From: an uncultured Pelagibacteraceae bacterium
GTDB taxonomy: Bacteria > Pseudomonadota > Alphaproteobacteria > Pelagibacterales > Pelagibacteraceae
DNA length: 64,000 nt
Direction: 5' to 3'
Assembly (NCBI GenBank): GCA_902588965.1
Contig: CACIRD010000004.1
Span: forward strand, 124,001-188,000
Shown here: positions 1 to 8,444 of the stretch, piece by piece
How positions within the stretch are numbered: position 1 is the first letter of the stretch
How the letters are laid out: each line of letters starts with the position of its first letter
Translations under genes and position numbers: made by a program
The notes under the pieces: generated by a model
Databases searched by the model: none
Told to the model about the DNA's origin: nothing
The model's input: only the letters and a program-made list of their open reading frames with translations

Positions 1-1
1 T

Positions 2-781
2 TGTGTTGATACATGTGGAACTGGTGGAGATGGAATGAATACACTAAATATCTCTACAGCTTCAGCATTATTATTATCAAGTATGGGTGTTAAAATAGCC
101 AAACATGGAAATAAAGCTGTTTCATCTAAATGTGGCTCTGGTGATGTTTTGGAAGCTTTAAATATTCAAATTGATTTAGAACCAAATGATATTGAAAATC
201 AAATAAATAAAAATAATTTTGGTTTTATGTTTGCTCCCAACTATCATAGTGCTATGAAATTTGTAGGTCCAATAAGAAAAAAAATAGGTAAGAGAACTAT
301 ATTTAATATGATTGGACCTTTAAGTAGTCCCGCTTTGGTTAAAAGACAAGTTGTAGGAGTTTTTGATAAAAAATTATTAAAAATATTTGCAAATGCCTTA
401 ATAAATTTAGATATTAAATTTGCATGGATTGTAAATAGTGAGGATGGTTTAGATGAAATATCTCCTTATAAAAAAACGAACATATATCAAATTAAAAATA
501 AAAAAATATCTGAAATTATAATAGATCCTAAAAAGTTGAATATTAATGCAGATAAATTTCAAAATCTTGTGGGTGATGATGCTAAGTTTAATGCAATGAA
601 GATAATAAATATATTAAAAGGTGAAGATAATGATTTTTCTAAAGCAGTTTGCTTAAATGCGGCAGCAGGTTTAATTGTTTCAGAAAAATATGATAATTTT
701 GAGTTAGCCTACAACCATGCAAGAGATTTCATAAAATCAGGATTGCCATATAAACATTTGGGAAAAATACAAAATGTCTGA
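2..781 (+). CDS. trpD: Anthranilate phosphoribosyltransferase, 5' truncated by window edge
   Basis: Frame open from base 2 (CVDTCGTGGDGMNTLNIST), GTGGDG motif, followed directly by trpC. Confidence 0.93.
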   Translation, partial: CVDTCGTGGDGMNTLNISTASALLLSSMGVKIAKHGNKAVSSKCGSGDVLEALNIQIDLEPNDIENQINKNNFGFMFAPNYHSAMKFVGPIRKKIGKRTIFNMIGPLSSPALVKRQVVGVFDKKLLKIFANALINLDIKFAWIVNSEDGLDEISPYKKTNIYQIKNKKISEIIIDPKKLNINADKFQNLVGDDAKFNAMKIINILKGEDNDFSKAVCLNAAAGLIVSEKYDNFELAYNHARDFIKSGLPYKHLGKIQNV

Positions 782-1568
782 AAATATTCTTCAAAAAATA
801 ATAAAAAAAAAGAGAGATAAAATAGATGATTTAAAAAAAACTATATCAATAGATTTATATAAAGATAAAATATCCCAAAACAATAATTTTTTGAATTTCA
901 AAGAAAAAATCTTAAATAATTGTAACAATAATAAAATATCTATCATTGCTGAAATTAAAAAAGCTAGTCCATCTGCTGGAATTATATTCGATGATTACAA
1001 TCCAGTAAAAATTGCAAATATATATGAATCAAATAATGCTACATGTTTGTCTGTATTAACCGAAGAAGATTATTTTTATGGTAATTTAAAACATATAGAA
1101 CAAATTAAAAAAAATGTTAATTTGCCTGTATTATGCAAAGACTTTTTCATTGATTCATTTCAAATTTACCAAGCAAAAAGTTTTGGAGCTGACGCAATAT
1201 TAATCATACTATCGGCTTTAGATTCTGATACTGCTCATATTTTATATGAGGAAGCATTAAAACTTAAGATGTCTGTAATAATTGAGGTACACACAATAAA
1301 CGAAGCTAAAGATGCCTTAAGTTTTTCAAATGCTCTCGTTGGTATTAATAATAGAAATTTAAAAACACTGAAAACTGATATAAATACAACTTATGATATT
1401 TACGAAATTTTAAAAAACCACCCTTCTCCCTTGATTTCAGAAAGTGGTATAAAAACAAAAGATGAACTTTTGGAATTGAATAAAAAAACTAAAATTAAAA
1501 CTTTTTTAATTGGTGAATCACTTTTAAAAAATCTCGATAAAAATCCTATATTCACCTTGCTTGGTTAA
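774..1568 (+). CDS. trpC: Indole-3-glycerol phosphate synthase
   Basis: IAEIKKASPSAG, LVGINNRNLKTL, ISESGI motifs; overlaps trpD end. Confidence 0.95.
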   Translation: MSENILQKIIKKKRDKIDDLKKTISIDLYKDKISQNNNFLNFKEKILNNCNNNKISIIAEIKKASPSAGIIFDDYNPVKIANIYESNNATCLSVLTEEDYFYGNLKHIEQIKKNVNLPVLCKDFFIDSFQIYQAKSFGADAILIILSALDSDTAHILYEEALKLKMSVIIEVHTINEAKDALSFSNALVGINNRNLKTLKTDINTTYDIYEILKNHPSPLISESGIKTKDELLELNKKTKIKTFLIGESLLKNLDKNPIFTLLG

Positions 1569-1613
1569 AATATGCAAGTAATTATTGGGTTTTTTACTAT
1601 TGTTAAACACAAA

Positions 1614-1628
1614 GAACTTTTGTAGAAC
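1614..1628. promoter_or_regulatory. Candidate LexA operator (SOS box) GAAC-N7-GAAC
   Basis: GAACttttgtaGAAC, reverse complement GTTC-N7-GTTC, the alphaproteobacterial LexA consensus; just upstream of lexA. Confidence 0.75.
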
Positions 1629-1650
1629 ATAAATGTACGTAATTTGTTCT

Positions 1651-2328
1651 ATGTTAACTAAAAAACAAAAAAATCTTCTAATTTTTATCAACAAAAAGTT
1701 GAGATCTACAGGTATATCTCCATCGTATGAGGAAATGAAGCATTCATTAAATTTAAAATCGAAATCTGGAATTCACAGATTAATAAGCGCTTTAGAAGAA
1801 AGAGGATTTATAAAGCGATTAGCTCATAAAGCAAGAGCTTTAGAAGTTGTAAAATTGCCAGAAACAGCTTCTGCAAACGATATATATAATAGTTTCTCAC
1901 CTAGTGTAATTAAGGGTGGACTAGATGAAACTTCTGATAGTAATCAAGGTTCAGAAATTCCTGTACTGGGGAAAATAGCAGCTGGAACACCAGTTGAAGC
2001 AATTCAAAACGAAGTTGCAAGAGTTCCGTTGCCAGAAAACATTGAGAAAAAAGGTGAATACTTTGGCTTAAAAGTACAAGGAGATTCAATGATAGAAGCG
2101 GGTATTAATGATGGCGATACTGTAATTGTTAGAAAAACAGACATTGCAGATAATGGAAAAATTGTTGTTGCACTAATAGATGATCATGAAGCAATGCTTA
2201 AGAGAATACGGAGAAAAGGAAAAACTGTTGCTTTAGAGAGTGCAAATAAAAATTACGAAACTAAAATTTTTGGTCCTGATAGAGTAAAAGTTCAGGGTGT
2301 CTTGGTATCTTTATATAGAAACTTCTAA
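1651..2328 (+). CDS. lexA: LexA repressor (SOS regulator); start likely the internal Met at 1651 rather than 1633
   Basis: MLTKKQKNLL wHTH N-terminus, AAGTPVEA cleavage region, GDSMIEAGINDGD and K catalytic region. Confidence 0.95.
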   Translation: MLTKKQKNLLIFINKKLRSTGISPSYEEMKHSLNLKSKSGIHRLISALEERGFIKRLAHKARALEVVKLPETASANDIYNSFSPSVIKGGLDETSDSNQGSEIPVLGKIAAGTPVEAIQNEVARVPLPENIEKKGEYFGLKVQGDSMIEAGINDGDTVIVRKTDIADNGKIVVALIDDHEAMLKRIRRKGKTVALESANKNYETKIFGPDRVKVQGVLVSLYRNF

Positions 2329-2350
2329 TAAAATATAATAAATAAATAGG

Positions 2351-3751
2351 ATGAAAAAAGTAGCAACTAGATTTGCTCCATCACCTACTGGACCTTTGCA
2401 TATTGGTGGTGTGAGAACAGCTTTATTTAATTGGTTATACTCTAAAAACCAAAAAGGTAATTTTTATCTAAGAATTGAAGATACTGATAAAGAAAGATCA
2501 AAAGACGAATATAAAGATCAAATAGTTAAATCTCTTCAATGGATTGGTATTAACTACGATGGAGAAGAATATATTCAATCAAAAAAAATTGAAGATCACA
2601 TAAAAGTCGCAAATGAATTACTTAAAAAGGGTCATGCGTATAAATGTTATTGTTCAAGTGAAGAAATAGAGGAACAAAAAAAAAGAGCAAGACAAAAAAA
2701 AATTCCTTATATCTATGATAGAAAATGGAGAGATAAGAAAGAGACTGATGCGCCAAAAGATATTAAACCAGTTATCAGATTTAAAAGTAAAATAGACGGG
2801 ACTTCCATATTAAAAGATTTAGTTCAAGGGAATGTTGAGATTGACAATAATACGATTGAAGATTTTATTATCTTAAGAAATGATGGGACTCCAACTTACA
2901 ACTTATCAGCATCTGTAGATGACCACCAAATGAATATGACACACATAATTAGAGGTGATGATCATAAGATCAATGCTTTTAAACAAATTCAAATTTATCA
3001 AGCCATGAAATGGGTGCTACCTTCGTTTGCTCATATACCATTAATACATACAATAGAAGGAAAGAAATTATCAAAGAGGGATAAAGCATCTACGTTAGAT
3101 GATTATTCCAAAATTGGTATTATGCCAGATGCTCTGAGAAATTATCTTCTTAGATTAGGATGGTCTTATAAAGATAAAGAAATATTTACTCTAGATGAAA
3201 GTATCAAATATTTTAATCTTGAAGGAATTGGTAAATCTCCCTCAAAACTAGATATGAGTAGAATTTTATCAATGAATGAACACTATATTAAGAATATCGA
3301 TGAAAATTATTTATTTGATCAACTAACTGAGTATTGTAAATTTTATAAAAATGAAATCAAATCAGATAAAAAAGATAAAATTAAAAAATCCCTTACCTTC
3401 CTAAAAAATAAAGCCAAAACGCTTGAGGATATATTTAATAATGGGCAATATATTATATTAGATGAGGTTAATTTTAATCAAGATGATATAAAGTTAATTG
3501 ATGATAAAGCCAAAAAAGTTATTTCTGATTTCAGTACTCAATTTGGTAGTGTCGATAAACTGAGCAAAGAAACAATAGAACCAATAGTAAACGCTTTGAT
3601 TAAATCAAACGATACCAATTTTAAAGGTGTTGGGCAGCCTTTAAGAATAGCCTTAACAGGTTCAAAATTTGGACCTGGGATATATGATATAATTATTTCA
3701 CTTGGAAAAGAAGAAGTAACAAAAAGATTAACCAATAAGAAACTTAGTTAG
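2351..3751 (+). CDS. gltX: Glutamyl-tRNA synthetase
   Basis: RFAPSPTGPLHIGG and KLSKRD signatures. Confidence 0.96.
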   Translation: MKKVATRFAPSPTGPLHIGGVRTALFNWLYSKNQKGNFYLRIEDTDKERSKDEYKDQIVKSLQWIGINYDGEEYIQSKKIEDHIKVANELLKKGHAYKCYCSSEEIEEQKKRARQKKIPYIYDRKWRDKKETDAPKDIKPVIRFKSKIDGTSILKDLVQGNVEIDNNTIEDFIILRNDGTPTYNLSASVDDHQMNMTHIIRGDDHKINAFKQIQIYQAMKWVLPSFAHIPLIHTIEGKKLSKRDKASTLDDYSKIGIMPDALRNYLLRLGWSYKDKEIFTLDESIKYFNLEGIGKSPSKLDMSRILSMNEHYIKNIDENYLFDQLTEYCKFYKNEIKSDKKDKIKKSLTFLKNKAKTLEDIFNNGQYIILDEVNFNQDDIKLIDDKAKKVISDFSTQFGSVDKLSKETIEPIVNALIKSNDTNFKGVGQPLRIALTGSKFGPGIYDIIISLGKEEVTKRLTNKKLS

Positions 3752-4870
3752 TACAGCAGAAGCTTCATCAGAGGAAGAACTTTTTGATCTGATTTTAGTT
3801 AAAGTTTCCTCACAATCAATAATTTGCTTTTTCATCAATTCTGGATTTTTTAAAAAATAAACAACTGAATTATAAATCTCTTTTGCATTACATTCTTTTT
3901 GTATTAACTCAGGAATTATTTCTTTATTATTAATAATATTAATAATGTTAGCAAATTTTATTTTGACCAACATTTTGACAATTAAAAAATTCAAAAAATT
4001 CATTTTGTAGATAATTATAGAAGGAACTTTTGCGCTACATATTTCAAGAGAAACTGTTCCAGATTTAGAAACTGCAAAAATAGATTTATCTAGTATTTGT
4101 TTTTTAATATTTTCTTCAGAAATGACTTCAACATTTTCAACATTTGTATTATTTATTTTTTCGCTTATTAAATTCTTATTCGCATCAGTTGCGTGAAAAA
4201 CAAAAGTGAAATTATCAGATTTTGCATTCATCATATTAATAAAATCAATTAGGATAGGTAAAAGTAAATTTACCTCAGATGATCTACTTCCACAAAAAAG
4301 CGAAATAATTTTTTTATCACTTGAAACAATATTAGATATATCTATTTTATTTTTTATTTCTTGTTCTAATAAAGGATGACCTACAAAAGTATTTGGAATA
4401 TTTTCTTTATCAAAATATTTTTTTTCAAAATCAAATAATAACAAAATATGATCTAAATAATTTTTAAACTTTTTTACTCTGCCCTCTCGCCATACCCATA
4501 CTTGTGGAGCTACATAATGAACAGTTTTAATCTTATTATTTAATTTTTTAACTTTTTCAGCAACTCTTAATGTGAAATCAGGACTATCTACGCTGAACAA
4601 AATATCTGGATTAAATTTTATTACCTCTTCTACAGTTTTGTTTATTTTATTCTTTATTTTGAAAATATTTAACAAAACACTTGTGAAACCAATGTAAGTG
4701 ATTTCTTCTAGATCAAAAATAGATTTTATTCCTAATGAATTTAAATGTTTTCCACCAACGCAAGAATACTCAATATTAGGATTAGGACTGTTCTTTTTAA
4801 GTTTAGATATGACTTTATAAGCAAGTTTATCTCCAGACGGTTCACCAGTTAATATAAAAATTTTTTTCAT
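3728..4870 (-). CDS. lpxB: Lipid-A-disaccharide synthase
   Basis: TGEPSGDKL, SVDSPDFTLRVA, VWVWREGRVKK; GT19 family motifs, lpx cluster context. Confidence 0.94.
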   Translation of the reverse strand: MKKIFILTGEPSGDKLAYKVISKLKKNSPNPNIEYSCVGGKHLNSLGIKSIFDLEEITYIGFTSVLLNIFKIKNKINKTVEEVIKFNPDILFSVDSPDFTLRVAEKVKKLNNKIKTVHYVAPQVWVWREGRVKKFKNYLDHILLLFDFEKKYFDKENIPNTFVGHPLLEQEIKNKIDISNIVSSDKKIISLFCGSRSSEVNLLLPILIDFINMMNAKSDNFTFVFHATDANKNLISEKINNTNVENVEVISEENIKKQILDKSIFAVSKSGTVSLEICSAKVPSIIIYKMNFLNFLIVKMLVKIKFANIINIINNKEIIPELIQKECNAKEIYNSVVYFLKNPELMKKQIIDCEETLTKIRSKSSSSDEASAVLTKFLIG

Positions 4871-5661
4871 TTTACTGAGATAAACATCCTATTCTTATTA
4901 GCAAATTTAATGCATTTGCTTTTATCTAAAAAAACGTGTTGTTTATTTTTTATAACTATACCTTTTAATCCTGCGGTCTTACTTTGTTTTATAGTTTTTA
5001 CTCCAATAGTAGGCAAATCAACTCTTAGATCTTGTTTCTTTTTTGGAAATTTAACTAAAACTCCATGATTTCTAAATTTTTTGCTTCTACTTTTTTCGAG
5101 CATTTTTTTAGTTCCACCTTTTCCTTCTATAGAAACTACTTTTTTATTTCTAACTACAACACCCTGGCTAAAATTATATTGTCTTAAATTATTTAGAGTT
5201 TTTAATGCTTTTTTAATATCTAATTGATCTTCTTTATTTGGCTTAATCTTTGAATAATTACCCCTTTTAAGGGTAAGCTCAGGATTAAATTTTAGAGAGT
5301 TTTCAGTTTTTATGTTATTTTGAGCTAGTATTTTTATTATTTCTTTCAAAATTGCAGCATCTCCTAGTTTAGATGCTTTAATTATTCTAGAGATATAATA
5401 AATACCTTTAAAATCTAATTTTAATTTAGAAAAGTTTGGTTTACTTACTTTTCCAGCAAATAAGACTCTCTTACAGTTATTTTCTTTAAGAATATTAATA
5501 ATTTTACCGAATTGACCTATTGAAACTGAATAAGATTTTTTATCCTTTTTAAATTTTTTTGATTTTGACAAATCAATTATTAGGTATTTTATCTTCTTTT
5601 TTTTAATAGTTTTAAGAATTTCCTTAGGAAAATCAGTATCACCAAAAATTAATCCTATCAT
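4867..5661 (-). CDS. lpxI: UDP-2,3-diacylglucosamine pyrophosphatase LpxI-type (DUF1009)
   Basis: Position between lpxA and lpxB; VVVRNKKVVSIEGKGGT and LPTIGVKTI..AGLKGIVI motifs. Confidence 0.88.
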   Translation of the reverse strand: MIGLIFGDTDFPKEILKTIKKKKIKYLIIDLSKSKKFKKDKKSYSVSIGQFGKIINILKENNCKRVLFAGKVSKPNFSKLKLDFKGIYYISRIIKASKLGDAAILKEIIKILAQNNIKTENSLKFNPELTLKRGNYSKIKPNKEDQLDIKKALKTLNNLRQYNFSQGVVVRNKKVVSIEGKGGTKKMLEKSRSKKFRNHGVLVKFPKKKQDLRVDLPTIGVKTIKQSKTAGLKGIVIKNKQHVFLDKSKCIKFANKNRMFISVK

Positions 5662-5662
5662 T

Positions 5663-6439
5663 TTACGAAAATGGTGTGCAAATAGATCTTTTTTTATCTT
5701 TAGTTATAAAGTCAATTACATTTTTAACTAACTGATTCTGTTGGAAAGAACCATTTAATTTACTTATATTTTCATTGATATTTTTAGTAGCAAAAATTTC
5801 CTTATAAGCTTCACTTAAGCCTAAAATATCCTTGTTTTCGAACTTAGCTCTTCTTAACCCTATTAGATTTAACCCTTGTAATGAGTTTCTATTACCTGTT
5901 GATAGACCATAAGGAATAACATCGTGTAAAACTCCTGTCATTCCACCAATCATTGCCATTTTTCCAATTCTTGTGAATTGTTGAACTGCAGAGTTTCCCC
6001 CTATTACAACATTATCTTCAATGATTGCATGACCACCTAGTGGAACATTGTTAGCGATTATTACATTATTTCCTACCTGACAATCATGAGCGATATGAGA
6101 TGAAATCATAAATAAACAGTTGTTTCCAATAACTGTTTTGCCGCCACCGCCAACTGTTCCTGGATTTATTGTTACGTATTCTCTGATTTTATTATTATCT
6201 CCAATTATCAGATTAGTTGGTTCTCCAGCATATTTTAAATCTTGTGGATCATTAATAGAAACAAAGGGGTATATCTTGTTCCCTTTACCAATTTTAACAT
6301 TTCCAGAAATATTTACATGTGATTTAATAACAGTGTTTTCTCCAATCTCAACGTTAGGGCCTATTACGCAATAAGGACCTACTTCAACGTTTTTTTCTAA
6401 TTTTGCTTTTGAATCTATGATTGCAGTTTTATCTATCAT
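5663..6439 (-). CDS. lpxA: UDP-N-acetylglucosamine acyltransferase
   Basis: Left-handed beta-helix hexapeptide repeats, HIAHDCQVGN, GLRRAKF. Confidence 0.95.
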   Translation of the reverse strand: MIDKTAIIDSKAKLEKNVEVGPYCVIGPNVEIGENTVIKSHVNISGNVKIGKGNKIYPFVSINDPQDLKYAGEPTNLIIGDNNKIREYVTINPGTVGGGGKTVIGNNCLFMISSHIAHDCQVGNNVIIANNVPLGGHAIIEDNVVIGGNSAVQQFTRIGKMAMIGGMTGVLHDVIPYGLSTGNRNSLQGLNLIGLRRAKFENKDILGLSEAYKEIFATKNINENISKLNGSFQQNQLVKNVIDFITKDKKRSICTPFS

Positions 6440-7416
6440 CTATTGTCTTTTATAAATTCTCTTAAATTTTTTGCTGGATATCCCATAACTTTCGTATTAT
6501 CAGGTATATCATTTATAACTCCACTACCGCCTCCAATTTGTACATTGTTTCCAACTTTTAAATGACCTGAAACACCAGCCTGCCCTCCAATCATAACATT
6601 ATTACCTAATGTAGAACTACCAGCGAAACCAACTTGACCAGCAATAATACAGTTATCTCCAATTTTATTATTGTGGGCAATATGTACCTGATTATCTAAA
6701 TATGTATTTTTGCCAATTATAGTATTTGATAATGAACCCCTATCAATTGTAGAACCACATCCAATTTCACAATTTTCATTTATTATAACAATTCCGATGT
6801 GGGGGTATCTTATATTTTTTTCTTGATTTGGAAAAAATCCAAAACCTTTTTTTCCTATTACGCATCCATCTAAAATATTTACATTATCTTTGATAATTGT
6901 ATTTCTTAAAATAACATTTGCACCAATAGAGCAATTTGATCCAATTACTACATTTTTTTCAATAATTGTATTATGACCAACTAAACAATTTTTTCCTATT
7001 TTAACATTTTTACCTATTAAAACATTTTTTCCAAATTTAACTTTTTTATTGAAGGAGGTTTTAGAAATATCTTTTACAGAGTCATCAAAATCATCAACGA
7101 TAGATTTTGGATAAAATTCTTTAGTAATTTTTGCCATTGTTAATAATACATTTTTAACAATAATTTTTTTACATGAGTTTGGTAAAAAATGAGAAAGATT
7201 ATCTAAAGTAACACAGTAAGAAGCATTAGTTTTTGATGCTAATTCAGAATATTTTTTTGAATGAAAAAAAGTTAAATCTTTATTTGTTGCAGAATCTAAA
7301 TCTGCAACATTATAAATTTTACTATTCTTAAATTTTTCTTTGTTTTCGATACCAGTATTTTTTAGCAATTTCTGTATATCAAATGGTCCTGCATTTTTAA
7401 AAAAAGGATTGAACAT
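6436..7416 (-). CDS. lpxD: UDP-3-O-acylglucosamine N-acyltransferase
   Basis: Hexapeptide repeats, GKKGFGFFPN, HIAHNNKIGDNCIIAGQVGFAGS. Confidence 0.94.
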   Translation of the reverse strand: MFNPFFKNAGPFDIQKLLKNTGIENKEKFKNSKIYNVADLDSATNKDLTFFHSKKYSELASKTNASYCVTLDNLSHFLPNSCKKIIVKNVLLTMAKITKEFYPKSIVDDFDDSVKDISKTSFNKKVKFGKNVLIGKNVKIGKNCLVGHNTIIEKNVVIGSNCSIGANVILRNTIIKDNVNILDGCVIGKKGFGFFPNQEKNIRYPHIGIVIINENCEIGCGSTIDRGSLSNTIIGKNTYLDNQVHIAHNNKIGDNCIIAGQVGFAGSSTLGNNVMIGGQAGVSGHLKVGNNVQIGGGSGVINDIPDNTKVMGYPAKNLREFIKDNR

Positions 7417-7469
7417 AATTTAGTTATTATCAAAACTAATATTTATTACTTATCAATAATTGTTACTAA

Positions 7470-7919
7470 TTATTTTCTATCAACTATAGTAGCTGACCAT
7501 TGAGCATCTGCCATTTTTTTTTGATCAACTAGTGCAACACCTTTATATTTCCAAACTCTTCCATGAGATCTTATAGCTTCAATTTTCAATTCTAGTCTGC
7601 AGTCTGGGACAACTGGATTTCGAAATCTTGCTTTTTCAACACTCATTAAAAAAACCAATTTATTTTCGTAAGTGCTTTTATCAAGTCCATGAGCGGTAAG
7701 TGCTGCAGCTGCTTGTCCAAATGCTTCGACGATTAAAACCCCAGGCATTACAGGTTGTCCGGGGAAATGTCCTTGAACATAAAAACTATTTTTTTTAACA
7801 TTTACTATAGCTATAGCGGATTTGAGTTTTTGTATATTTATAAGTTCATCTATCAAAAGCATAGGTTCTCTATGAGGTAATAAATTTATTATGTCGTTTT
7901 TGTTTAGTGAAGTAGTCAT
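7470..7919 (-). CDS. fabZ: 3-hydroxyacyl-ACP dehydratase FabZ
   Basis: LLPHREPMLLID, GHFPGQPVMPGVLIVEAFGQAAA. Confidence 0.96.
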   Translation of the reverse strand: MTTSLNKNDIINLLPHREPMLLIDELINIQKLKSAIAIVNVKKNSFYVQGHFPGQPVMPGVLIVEAFGQAAAALTAHGLDKSTYENKLVFLMSVEKARFRNPVVPDCRLELKIEAIRSHGRVWKYKGVALVDQKKMADAQWSATIVDRK

Positions 7920-7922
7920 TTA

Positions 7923-8444
7923 TTAAAATTTAATTTTTGAAATTTCTTTATCTACAATCTTCATAATATCATTAGTTATATCGAGCTCGGTTTTACCCAT
8001 AAGAATATTTTTTTTTTGTAAAATAAAAGAAATATTATTTTCTGCAGCATAATCGCTCAATATTGGATTTATTTTACTAAAAAATTCTTTGCTTGCATTT
8101 AAGCGTTTTTTTGTAATGTCACCAATAGTTTTTTGTCTTAATGATCTATAATCATTAATTTTTTTTTTCAAAGAATTAAACTTTTTTTGGAACTCTTCTT
8201 CACTTAAAACATTTTTTTTTGAAATTAGATCTTTTTCCTCTTTTTGAAGTTCTTCCTCTATCTGTTTGAATTTTTTTAAATTTGACTCATTAGTTTTATT
8301 TATTTTATCAATTATAGCCTTTCCAGCTTTTGACCCTTTCATGATTTTTTCAATATTAATGTAAACTATTTTTTCTGAGTAAGCATTTGGTAATTGAAAA
8401 AAAAACAAAAAAAATATAACTAAAAAAAATCTTATAAATATCAT
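7923..8444 (-). CDS. OmpH/Skp family periplasmic chaperone
   Basis: Signal peptide, coiled-coil Lys/Glu-rich body, position downstream of bamA. Confidence 0.85.
   Translation of the reverse strand: MIFIRFFLVIFFLFFFQLPNAYSEKIVYINIEKIMKGSKAGKAIIDKINKTNESNLKKFKQIEEELQKEEKDLISKKNVLSEEEFQKKFNSLKKKINDYRSLRQKTIGDITKKRLNASKEFFSKINPILSDYAAENNISFILQKKNILMGKTELDITNDIMKIVDKEISKIKF

Noticed and set aside
5663-7416. Apparent internal repeats in lpxA and lpxD
   Set aside because: Explained by protein-level hexapeptide (left-handed beta-helix) repeats, not DNA repeats or CRISPR.
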